Part shown: piece by piece, positions 22,002 through 28,946 of the stretch
Position numbering within the stretch: position 1 is the first letter of the stretch
Layout: each line of letters starts with the position of its first letter
Assembly: GCA_947642555.1 (NCBI GenBank)
Contig: CANRSX010000043.1
Location: forward strand, 1-37,014
Origin: an uncultured Roseburia sp.
GTDB lineage: Bacteria; Bacillota; Clostridia; Lachnospirales; Lachnospiraceae
Reading direction: 5' to 3'
Length of the DNA: 37,014 nucleotides
Notes under the pieces: generated by a model
Told to the model about the DNA's origin: nothing
The model's input: the letters and a program-made list of their open reading frames with translations, nothing else
Databases searched by the model: none
Position numbers and translations under genes: made by a program

Positions 22002-22066
22002 GGCGGCATGGCGGCTGTCATGGCCGCCTGCACGGCCCTTTGTCTTTGCGAAAGCCGTTTAATTTG
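22002..22066 (+). terminator. Two hairpins ending the early gene block
   Basis: GGCGGCATG (22002-22010) pairs with CAT...GCCGCC (22019-22028). Then ACGGC (22032-22036) pairs with GCCGT (22054-22058), with CTTT/AAAG inside, followed by TTAATTT. The second looks like an intrinsic terminator and separates the early block from the terminase genes. Confidence 0.55.
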
Positions 22067-22135
22067 GTACAAACAGTATCCTGTAATATGCGATAATGAG
22101 AAAGAGAAGAAAGAAAAGACGGGGGCGTGATATCG

Positions 22136-22609
22136 GTGGCGAGAGTTGCAAAATCAGAATGGGAGGAACCGGATCGGTTGCTGTTACTGGAAGCATGGTC
22201 AAGAGACGGGCTGACGGACGAGCAGATAGCGGGAAATATGGGGATCAATGTCCGGACGCTGTACAACTGGAAGAGGAAGAGCGAGCCGATATTTCAGTCC
22301 TTAAAAAAGGGGAAGGAAGTTGCTGATATTGAGGTCGAAAACGCTCTTCGCAAAAAGGCGCTTGGGTTTCGGGAAACAGAGCAGAGTGTATCCACCCGGA
22401 AGGTCGTGGAGTACAAGGACGGTAAGCGGGTGAGAGAAATTACGGAACCGGTTGTAACCACGGTAGAGAAATATTATCCGCCCGATACGACGGCACAGAT
22501 CTTCTGGCTGAAAAACAGAAAACCGGAGCAGTGGAGGGATAAACAGGAGAACAGGGTGGATCTGACGGAGGCAGTGAAGATTATTGACAGCATCGGAGAC
22601 AGTGATTGA
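22136..22609 (+). CDS. terS: Terminase small subunit-like DNA-binding protein
   Basis: This ~157-residue protein has an N-terminal HTH (LLLEAWSRDGLTDEQIAGNMG then INVRTLYNWKRKSEPIFQSL), followed by KKGKEVADIEVENALRKKALGF and a C-terminal PPDTTAQIFWLKNRKPEQWRDK. This sequence type is standard for small terminase subunits in Firmicutes phages. The subunit would recognise the element's own pac or cos site. The start is GTG at 22136 (MARVAKS) or GTG at 22127; GACGGGGGC lies in front. It directly precedes and overlaps the large subunit, as expected. Confidence 0.85.
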   Translation: MARVAKSEWEEPDRLLLLEAWSRDGLTDEQIAGNMGINVRTLYNWKRKSEPIFQSLKKGKEVADIEVENALRKKALGFRETEQSVSTRKVVEYKDGKRVREITEPVVTTVEKYYPPDTTAQIFWLKNRKPEQWRDKQENRVDLTEAVKIIDSIGDSD

Positions 22610-23852
22610 TTTTGGCAGTCTGATAGCGCCGGTGTTTTATCCGGTGCACAGTGATATTTTAAAAGGCAGGCATACATATTACGATCTTTTTGGCGGCAGA
22701 GGCGGTCTGAAGTCGTCATTTATATCACTGGAAATTGTTCTTGGAACGATGAAAGATCCCATGGCCAACGCTGTTGTATTCCGTAAATATGCGGTTACGT
22801 TGCGGGAATCGGTATATGAACAGATCCTTTGGGCGATTGAGGTATTGGGAGTATCTCATTTGTGGGATGTGGGTGTCAGTCCGATGCAGTGTGTGTATCG
22901 TGCTACCGGACAGAAAATTGTGTTCCGTGGGCTGGATAAGGCGAAGAAAACGAAGTCTATCAAGGTATCGCATGGATATTTTAAGTATTTGTGGTTTGAG
23001 GAGCTTGACGAGTTTCAGGGACCGGAGGAGATCCGGACGGTGCAGCAGTCCGTGTTGCGCGGCGGCGAGAAGTTCGTTGTGTTTAAAAGCTTCAACCCGC
23101 CTGTCACAAATGCGAACTGGGCGAATCAGTACGTGAACGAACCCCGTAATGACAGCTGTCGGCATAAAAGCTGCTACCTGGATGCGCCGCCAGAGTGGTT
23201 GGGTCAGCAGTTCCTTGATGATGCGGAACACTTAAAAGAAACCAATCCGAAAGCTTATGAGCATGAGTATTTAGGGATTCCGGTAGGACTGGGCACGAAT
23301 ATCTTTGAGTTTTTGGAGATACGGGAGATTACGGACGAAGAAATCTGCAGAATGGACAGGCTGTATGCAGGCGTTGACTGGGGCTGGTATCCTGATCCAT
23401 ATGCTTTTATCTTAGCTTATTACAACCCGAGGGAGGAAAAGATATATCTGATTGATGAAAACCGCAGGCAAAAGACGGCGAACAAAGATACTGCAAAATG
23501 GATATTGGACAATCACAAAAAGGATTTACACGCTATGCCGTATGGGACGATATGCGACAGCGCAGAACCTAAATCTATTGCAGATTACAGGGATTTAGGC
23601 GTGTGGAACGCAAAAGCGGCGCATAAGCCGCCGGGGAGCGTTGAATACGGCATGAAGTGGCTGCAATGCCGGACAATCGTCATAGACCCAAAAAGAACGC
23701 CGCACGCTCTTAAAGAGATAACGGAATATGAGTACGAGAGGGACAATGACGGGAATGTGATGTCGGGTTACCCCGACCATGATAATCACTTTGTGGACGC
23801 GCTGCGCTATAGCTTATCGCCTGTATTCATGCGGAGAATGTCACAGGCATAG
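22602..23852 (+). CDS. terL: Phage terminase large subunit (PBSX type)
   Basis: This 416-residue packaging motor/nuclease has an ATPase P-loop GGRGGLKSS (31-39), Walker B-type FEELDEF (131-137) and a coupling-like KSFNPP. Its RNase H-like nuclease has Asp258 (GVDWGWYPDPYAF), Asp318 (TICDSAEPKSI) and Asp398 (DHDNHFVDALRY), so the metal-binding set looks complete. The P-loop has Gly-Leu where Ser/Thr-Gly or similar is common. The start is GTG 22602 overlapping the small-subunit stop; a TTG at 22584 is the alternative. A full-length terminase next to no portal or capsid gene is the main peculiarity of the element. Confidence 0.93.
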   Translation: MIDFGSLIAPVFYPVHSDILKGRHTYYDLFGGRGGLKSSFISLEIVLGTMKDPMANAVVFRKYAVTLRESVYEQILWAIEVLGVSHLWDVGVSPMQCVYRATGQKIVFRGLDKAKKTKSIKVSHGYFKYLWFEELDEFQGPEEIRTVQQSVLRGGEKFVVFKSFNPPVTNANWANQYVNEPRNDSCRHKSCYLDAPPEWLGQQFLDDAEHLKETNPKAYEHEYLGIPVGLGTNIFEFLEIREITDEEICRMDRLYAGVDWGWYPDPYAFILAYYNPREEKIYLIDENRRQKTANKDTAKWILDNHKKDLHAMPYGTICDSAEPKSIADYRDLGVWNAKAAHKPPGSVEYGMKWLQCRTIVIDPKRTPHALKEITEYEYERDNDGNVMSGYPDHDNHFVDALRYSLSPVFMRRMSQA

Positions 23853-23865
23853 GAAGGAGAGGATT

Positions 23866-24216
23866 ATGGATTATCTGAAAATACATTGTTTTCATTGTGG
23901 TGGCAGATTTGAGCTTTACAGCCGCAATATGAACCACGACGACAAACCGCCAATGTGTCCGCACTGCCTGACAGGAATGGATAAGACACAGTGGAATCGT
24001 ATGATTGATGCGTATTTTACGATCAGTGAGGTTAACACTGATTTTCGGAAATACCATGAAGACCGCGGGGAGCCACTGTTTCAGGTGGAGCTTCGAAATC
24101 ATTATGTGAAGCCGGGGAAGACTGTGTTGGATGGCCGGGTTCTGAAAAATATGGAGACACTGGCGGACATTGTAAGGCATCCGGTTCCAAATAGGAACAT
24201 CTGCGATTATGAATAA
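23866..24216 (+). CDS. Small zinc-ribbon protein of unknown function
   Basis: This 116-residue protein has CFHCGG (~8-13) and CPHCL (~31-35), two CxxC knuckles typical of a zinc ribbon, then a helical region. It starts at ATG 23866 with GGAAGGAGAGGATT in front, 13 bp after the terminase stop. Phage proteins of this type occur near packaging genes, but no function is known to me. Confidence 0.68.
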   Translation: MDYLKIHCFHCGGRFELYSRNMNHDDKPPMCPHCLTGMDKTQWNRMIDAYFTISEVNTDFRKYHEDRGEPLFQVELRNHYVKPGKTVLDGRVLKNMETLADIVRHPVPNRNICDYE

Positions 24217-24238
24217 AAAATGAACGGAGGAATTTATC

Positions 24239-24943
24239 ATGAAGAAAAGCAATGTTGAGTATTACAAAGAGGCGGTTAAAAAGGCAGGAAGCGCGAGGGC
24301 TACCATCATTTCGGCAAAAGAGGACTACGAACGCAAAGATAAGCTATGGAAGGATGATCTTTCGGAAGGTATTTTGGGTGAAGTTGGGTACAACGAGAAG
24401 ATCGAGAGCGCAAAAGCTGAGATGAACGAGAAGATCGAGAGTGCACAGCGGCTTGTTTTGAACGTTGCCGATGCGTATTCCGAAGAGATGGCAGAGCTTT
24501 CCAGACTGGACGGCGATAAGATTGATGATGCAACCATGAAGCTGCTGAACAGTGGAATAAATCTTACCCATGCAGAGTGGCAGGAGCTGGCAAATAAGCA
24601 CGCAGACAACGCCATTATGAGCAGGATTTTAAAAGAGCGATACGAGGCGAACCGCCCAGCGGAAGAAGGCACTGGTATTACCATAGTACAGTTCGGACAG
24701 ACTCCGGCAGAACGTGAAAAGGTATTTGGTTCGTTTGTCAGGACGCTGGCCCATTCGGTCAATAGCGATTATATGCCTAAATACGGCGGCGCGGATTTTG
24801 ATTCACGCACAAGCTACTGGAACCATTTGGCGAAAGATTCCCTCAAATCAATGAAACCGTTTGAGGGGGAATGTTTTGACAGCCTGGATACTGACTTCTC
24901 GGTTGGATTTGATCAGGCAGAACAGAGCTGCACAGTTTTTTAG
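24239..24943 (+). CDS. Coiled-coil protein of unknown function (234 aa)
   Basis: The first ~90 residues are a charged helix with a near-repeat (NEKIESAKAEM and NEKIESAQRL). The rest (residues ~100-234) is mixed and ends ...EQSCTVF. The place after the terminase is where a portal would normally be, but nothing in the sequence looks like a portal or capsid protein. A scaffold-like or capsid-remodelling role can be imagined but is not supported by any motif. AACGGAGGAATTTATC precedes the ATG. Confidence 0.65.
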   Translation: MKKSNVEYYKEAVKKAGSARATIISAKEDYERKDKLWKDDLSEGILGEVGYNEKIESAKAEMNEKIESAQRLVLNVADAYSEEMAELSRLDGDKIDDATMKLLNSGINLTHAEWQELANKHADNAIMSRILKERYEANRPAEEGTGITIVQFGQTPAEREKVFGSFVRTLAHSVNSDYMPKYGGADFDSRTSYWNHLAKDSLKSMKPFEGECFDSLDTDFSVGFDQAEQSCTVF

Positions 24944-24982
24944 CGCGGTACAATAGATCTACCTGGAAGGAGGATAGGGAAA

Positions 24983-25456
24983 ATGGGAATGACAGCAGAA
25001 GCGCAGGAAGTAAAGAAAGCCTATATGCGGCAGTACAGAGCCAGGAACCGGGACAGAATCAATGCAAAACAGCGGGAATGGCGGATGCAGAATCCGGACA
25101 GGGTGAAAGAATATCAGAGAACGTATTGGGAGCGAAAGGCCGGAGCCGGTAATACCCGGCTCCCCTGGTCAGCCTATGGTATCACGCCGGAGCGGCGGAG
25201 AGAACTGGAGGAGATTGCACGGGAGAAAAGATACGCTGACACGGTGCTTGCTGCGGCTTTAAAAGCTGACAGGAAGGCTGCAGGCCATATTGTTTTGTCA
25301 GTGACAAAAGGCATTTCCTATGACTATTTGGAATTTCGTGACCGGCTTGGCCGTTGCCCGCTTGGCAGAACAGATTTTTACGGTGCCAGGCGGCTGTTCT
25401 TTCATTATCTGGATCGTGCATTGAATGGGATGCAGGCAGAGAAAAGCAGGGGGTAA
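24983..25456 (+). CDS. Basic phage-type protein with YMRQYRARN motif
   Basis: This 157-residue very basic protein begins with AYMRQYRARNRDRINAKQ and REWRMQNPDRVKEYQR, tandem related Arg-rich helices seen in several Clostridial phage proteins. The second half (RCPLGRTDFYGARRLFFHYL) may be a small DNA- or RNA-binding domain. The role is unknown; nucleic-acid binding is likely from charge. GAAGGAGGATAGGGAAA precedes the ATG. Confidence 0.65.
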   Translation: MGMTAEAQEVKKAYMRQYRARNRDRINAKQREWRMQNPDRVKEYQRTYWERKAGAGNTRLPWSAYGITPERRRELEEIAREKRYADTVLAAALKADRKAAGHIVLSVTKGISYDYLEFRDRLGRCPLGRTDFYGARRLFFHYLDRALNGMQAEKSRG

Positions 25457-25459
25457 AAA

Positions 25460-25744
25460 GTGGATAATCTGACAGCTTTGGCTCTAAGCTCTATGATCCA
25501 TGAGCAGTTCGCATCATGGAACGAGCAGGAGGAAGTTATGAATAATCTGAAAGAGGAACTGTTCAAAGGCTGTACCCATGAGGACAAGAAGGAAGAAGTT
25601 ATTTCCAAAATGATCATCAATTCCATGGAGATTGCGGCAAATATTTCTGCGAGAATAATTTTTGAGATATTGCTTACGGCTGGCTTGATGGAACCCGTTG
25701 AGGAAGAACAGCTTCGGAAAAATGTTCTGTCTGTTATAAAATAA
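25460..25744 (+). CDS. Small acidic helical protein of unknown function
   Basis: This 94-residue protein starts with GTG 3 bp after the previous stop (GCAGGGGGTAAAAA in front). It is acidic and helical (ASWNEQEEVMNNLKEEL), with a moderately hydrophobic helix near residues 50-75 (MIINSMEIAANISARIIFEI). No family recognised. It is followed by the structured leader of the large tape-measure-like gene. Confidence 0.6.
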   Translation: MDNLTALALSSMIHEQFASWNEQEEVMNNLKEELFKGCTHEDKKEEVISKMIINSMEIAANISARIIFEILLTAGLMEPVEEEQLRKNVLSVIK

Positions 25745-25804
25745 AACATAAACAATACCGGCTGATAACTGGTTTCAGTCGCTAACCCAAACAGTTAAGG
25801 GCAG

Positions 25805-25843
25805 AGACAAAGGCATCTCTGCTTATGCGGAGGTGTCTTTTTT
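25805..25843 (+). promoter_or_regulatory. Hairpin plus T tract burying the ribosome site of the tape-measure-like gene
   Basis: CATCTCTGC (25814-25822) pairs with GCGGAGGTG (25827-25835), nine pairs with two G-U, around TTAT; AGA/TCT extends the base. The Shine-Dalgarno GGAGG (25829-25833) lies in the 3' strand. A run of six or more T follows and the ATG comes at 25844. It can act as a terminator or hide the ribosome site, so this gene is probably under tight control. Confidence 0.65.
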
Positions 25844-28759
25844 ATGGCGCAATATGATGGATCAATCAGGATTGTTACCAAAATAACAACGAAGGATGCG
25901 GAAGAGTCGCTTTCCAGTCTTGAATGGCAGATTAAAAAATCGGCCAAATATATAGATGAACTGCGCTCAAAAATGGATGCGCTGAAAGATCAGAAAATTC
26001 CAACAAACGATTACAAAGATTTGCAGAAAAAGCTTTCTGATGCAGAAAAAGAACTATCCGGGTTGGTTGAAAAACAGAATGAATGGGAGAAGATGGGAAT
26101 TACCTCGGGTGATTCATGGGATTCTCTCAATGAAAAAGTTGCGTCTGCAAGCGATAAGGTTGATCTGATAAAGTCAAAGATGCAGAAGCTTACCGATGAC
26201 GGAAAAGATTTTATTCTTGGACAGGATACCGCACAGTATAAGGCGATGGAGCGTCAGATCCAGTATGAGGAGGAATCAATAAAGAAAGCAGGAGAGCATT
26301 ATCAACAGCTTTTGCAGCAAACCCCCGAAATTCAGAAGCAAGCGGCCGAGGAACAGCGACTTGCACAGATCAGATCGGGTGCCGTTGTAGGGAACCAGCG
26401 TATTATTGATACTATTGAGCGCCGCCGTCAGCTGTTGCAGGAAATCAAAGACATGGAGGCCGCCGGGATAGGGGCCGGGTACCAGCAGTATGATGCCGCA
26501 AAGCAGGAGCTGGCAGAGCTGAATCAAAAAATAAAGGAGTACGGGAACAACATTGGATCTGTCAGAGAGAAATATAAAAAACTTTCGGAAGTAGCAAAAA
26601 CGTCATTTGGAGGGCTGGACCAGTCAATGAAAAAATCCGGCGGAATGATGTCAACGCTTGCTTCGAGATTTAAGGGACTGACACTGTCTCTGCTGATATT
26701 CAATCAGATCAGCAAAGCGTTTAATGCCATGATCTCCGGAATGAAAGAGGGATTCGGGAACCTGTACAACGAAGTCGGCGCTTTTAAAACTGCTGTGGAC
26801 GGGCTGAAAGCAAGCTCCCTGACGCTGAAAAACTCTTTTGCGGCGGCATTCCGTCCCCTGGTGGAGATTGCGATACCATATATACAAAGAACCATGGAGG
26901 CTATTTCAGGTCTGATGAATGTGATCGGGCGATTTATGGCGGTGATTACCGGGCAGAAGACATACACCAAAGCGGTCAAACAGACTACGGCAGCGATAGA
27001 GGGACAGACAAAAGCACAGAATAAGCAGCTTAGCAGTCTTGACAAGCTGAACAATTTAAGCAGTGCCGGCGGAGGAGGAGGCGGAGCGGACTCGGCGGGA
27101 ATGTTTGAGGAAGTCCCCGTTGACGCTAAAGTGCCGTCTTATTTTGAAAAGATCGCAGAATACGCCAAAATGCTTAAAGATGTATTTGCGCAGGGATTTT
27201 GGGACGGGCTTGGAGATTGGGAGTATCGCTGGCAGTCCATAAAAGACAGTATTGCATCCATAAAAGACAGTCTGATTGGTATATGGACCGATCCTGCGGT
27301 TACTTCCGGGGCTAATTCCTGGATAAAGTCTGTTTTTTATGCGTTAGGGAGTCTTGCCGGATCAGTTGCCAGTATCGGGCTTACGATCGGCGCAAACCTT
27401 GTTGGCGGTATTGCGCGATATCTCGAGGAGAGCAGCGGACGGATAAAAGGGTATCTGGTTTCTATGTTTGACATAGGAGCTGAAATAAACAATACCTTTG
27501 CGGAATTGTCACAGTCTGTTGCATACATTTTTGAAGCTGTTGCAGGTTCTGAAGGAATACAGCTTACAGCGAATATCTTTGGAATGATTTTAGATACTCT
27601 TATGGGAATATCTGAAATAGCTTTAAAATTATCGAGGGATATTTTTAACATTTTTGCACAGCCGGTCATTGATAATGCGGACAAATTCAAAACCGCATTG
27701 GAAGGCATTTTATCGGTTTTAGCTTCCGTCACCGGAACGATCAGGCGTGGAATAGATGAGACCATTGACAAACTGAACGAAGTCTACGACGGACATATTA
27801 AGCCGTTTTTTGATTCCGTAGCACTGGGGCTGTCTGATATTGTAAGTAAGTTCATGGAATTTTGGAACGGATCGGTTCAGCCGCTTCTTGATAAGTGGGC
27901 AGAAAAGTTTGATGTGCTTTGGTCAGAGCACATTCAGCCGATGTTAAATAATTTTATCGAACTGATTGGCGGCGTTGCGGATATGCTGAAAGCCTTTTGG
28001 GATAACGTTCTGAAACCGCTGATCGACTGGGTGATTGAACATATTCTGCCTGTCGTACTTCCGGTGTTAGACGATATTGTGGATGGATTTCTTCAGATGT
28101 TCGGAACAATATCGGATGTGATCAGCGATATTATCGATGTGATACGCGGCATTGTAGAGTTTCTGACAGGTGTGTTCACCGGAGACTGGCAGAAGGCGTG
28201 GGATGGAATTGTCGGGATCTTCGAGGGAATCAGAGATGCCATATTTGATATCGTGAACCCCATTATCGAAAAAATTACCGGATTTATCGAAAAGATTGGC
28301 GCTGCTATTCAGTCTGTCAAAGATTTTTGGGGAAGCGGAATCGGAAACGTCGGAGGTGCGCTTGCCAGTGCCGGAAATGCCGGTATGGGAGCGATCGGTG
28401 GAAGATCATCATTTTCTGCCATCCCGGCGCCTGTTGCAATGCAGCTCACAGATGCAAAAATACCTGGGTATGCTACCGGGCAGGTGATTCCTCGGTCGAT
28501 GGGCCGGCACCTGGCAATATTGGGAGATAATACCAGGGAAACGGAAATAGTATCCCCTCTGTCTACCATCAAACAGGCTAATATGGAATCCATGATGGAA
28601 GTTTTTTCCAGGCTTGGATTGACAGGCGCAGGATCGACTACAGGTGATATCAATATTAATGTGACGGCGGAATGTGACGGGTATACATTGTTTCAGATCA
28701 TAAAAAGACTTGATGCGGAACAGTTTCAGCGCACAGGACGCCCGTCGTTTCAAATATAA
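25844..28759 (+). CDS. Tail tape-measure-like protein (971 aa)
   Basis: The first ~260 residues are coiled coil (DIYIDELRSKMDALKD-like heptads and LKKLSDAEKELS-like runs). Then come hydrophobic helices (~290-375), a Gly-rich hinge (SSAGGGGGGADSAG near 408-420), more hydrophobic helices, and degenerate repeats of about 30-40 residues with FWNG, VQPLLDKWAEKFD, HIQPMLNNFIELI and NVLKPLIDWVIEHI. The end (GDNTRETEIVSPLSTIKQ) is typical of Clostridial tape-measure C termini. In phages such proteins set tail length and help DNA cross the membrane. Here there is no tail tube, chaperone or baseplate gene around it. It is the last gene before attR. Confidence 0.8.
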   Translation: MAQYDGSIRIVTKITTKDAEESLSSLEWQIKKSAKYIDELRSKMDALKDQKIPTNDYKDLQKKLSDAEKELSGLVEKQNEWEKMGITSGDSWDSLNEKVASASDKVDLIKSKMQKLTDDGKDFILGQDTAQYKAMERQIQYEEESIKKAGEHYQQLLQQTPEIQKQAAEEQRLAQIRSGAVVGNQRIIDTIERRRQLLQEIKDMEAAGIGAGYQQYDAAKQELAELNQKIKEYGNNIGSVREKYKKLSEVAKTSFGGLDQSMKKSGGMMSTLASRFKGLTLSLLIFNQISKAFNAMISGMKEGFGNLYNEVGAFKTAVDGLKASSLTLKNSFAAAFRPLVEIAIPYIQRTMEAISGLMNVIGRFMAVITGQKTYTKAVKQTTAAIEGQTKAQNKQLSSLDKLNNLSSAGGGGGGADSAGMFEEVPVDAKVPSYFEKIAEYAKMLKDVFAQGFWDGLGDWEYRWQSIKDSIASIKDSLIGIWTDPAVTSGANSWIKSVFYALGSLAGSVASIGLTIGANLVGGIARYLEESSGRIKGYLVSMFDIGAEINNTFAELSQSVAYIFEAVAGSEGIQLTANIFGMILDTLMGISEIALKLSRDIFNIFAQPVIDNADKFKTALEGILSVLASVTGTIRRGIDETIDKLNEVYDGHIKPFFDSVALGLSDIVSKFMEFWNGSVQPLLDKWAEKFDVLWSEHIQPMLNNFIELIGGVADMLKAFWDNVLKPLIDWVIEHILPVVLPVLDDIVDGFLQMFGTISDVISDIIDVIRGIVEFLTGVFTGDWQKAWDGIVGIFEGIRDAIFDIVNPIIEKITGFIEKIGAAIQSVKDFWGSGIGNVGGALASAGNAGMGAIGGRSSFSAIPAPVAMQLTDAKIPGYATGQVIPRSMGRHLAILGDNTRETEIVSPLSTIKQANMESMMEVFSRLGLTGAGSTTGDININVTAECDGYTLFQIIKRLDAEQFQRTGRPSFQI

Positions 28760-28778
28760 ATACTGCGTTTCTGTTTAT

Positions 28779-28797
28779 TAGTGACGTACTAGTGACA
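28779..28797 (+). repeat. Right pair of TAGTGAC repeats (putative integrase arm sites)
   Basis: TAGTGAC at 28779-28785 and TAGTGACA at 28790-28797 are spaced 11 bp, the same spacing and orientation as the left pair (13701-13719). A small hairpin GCATTT/AAATGC (28798-28814) follows. Confidence 0.6.
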
Positions 28798-28841
28798 GCA
28801 TTTCCCGCAAATGCCACATTCGCGCTCCTTCACCTCTTAGA

Positions 28842-28859
28842 AAAATTAACAAACTCTTA
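28842..28859 (+). other. Putative attR core (18-bp direct repeat)
   Basis: This is an exact copy of the 18 bases at 13571-13588. To its right the sequence continues AGAAATACC, giving TTAACAA and TTAAGAA half-sites 11 bp apart across the junction. Confidence 0.65.
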
Positions 28860-28946
28860 AGAAATACCCCTATGTATTACCCGACAAAAATGGTAGAATA
28901 GCAGTATGAGTTTGTCTGCACAGGAGCTGGTTACGGAGGTTATAAG

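Larger units (their letters stand above)
13571..28859. mobile_element. Integrated phage-related element (satellite-like or reduced prophage), ~15.3 kb
   Basis: The block starts and ends with the same 18 bases (13571-13588 and 28842-28859) and separates host genes that would otherwise be divergent neighbours. Contents: tyrosine integrase at the left end, two toxin-antitoxin modules, a lysogeny switch with three operators, an SF3 helicase, a ParB-like protein, small and large terminase subunits, and a tape-measure-like protein. I searched the long frames for portal, major capsid, protease, head-tail connector, tail tube, baseplate, holin and endolysin genes and recognised none. The DNA is more A+T-rich than both flanks. 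The key genes look intact rather than decayed, which favours a functional satellite over a dying prophage, but this is inference. Confidence 0.85.

Noticed and set aside
24239..24943. Portal or scaffold protein call
   Set aside because: No portal-like or scaffold-like motif is visible. Only its position after the terminase suggests it.
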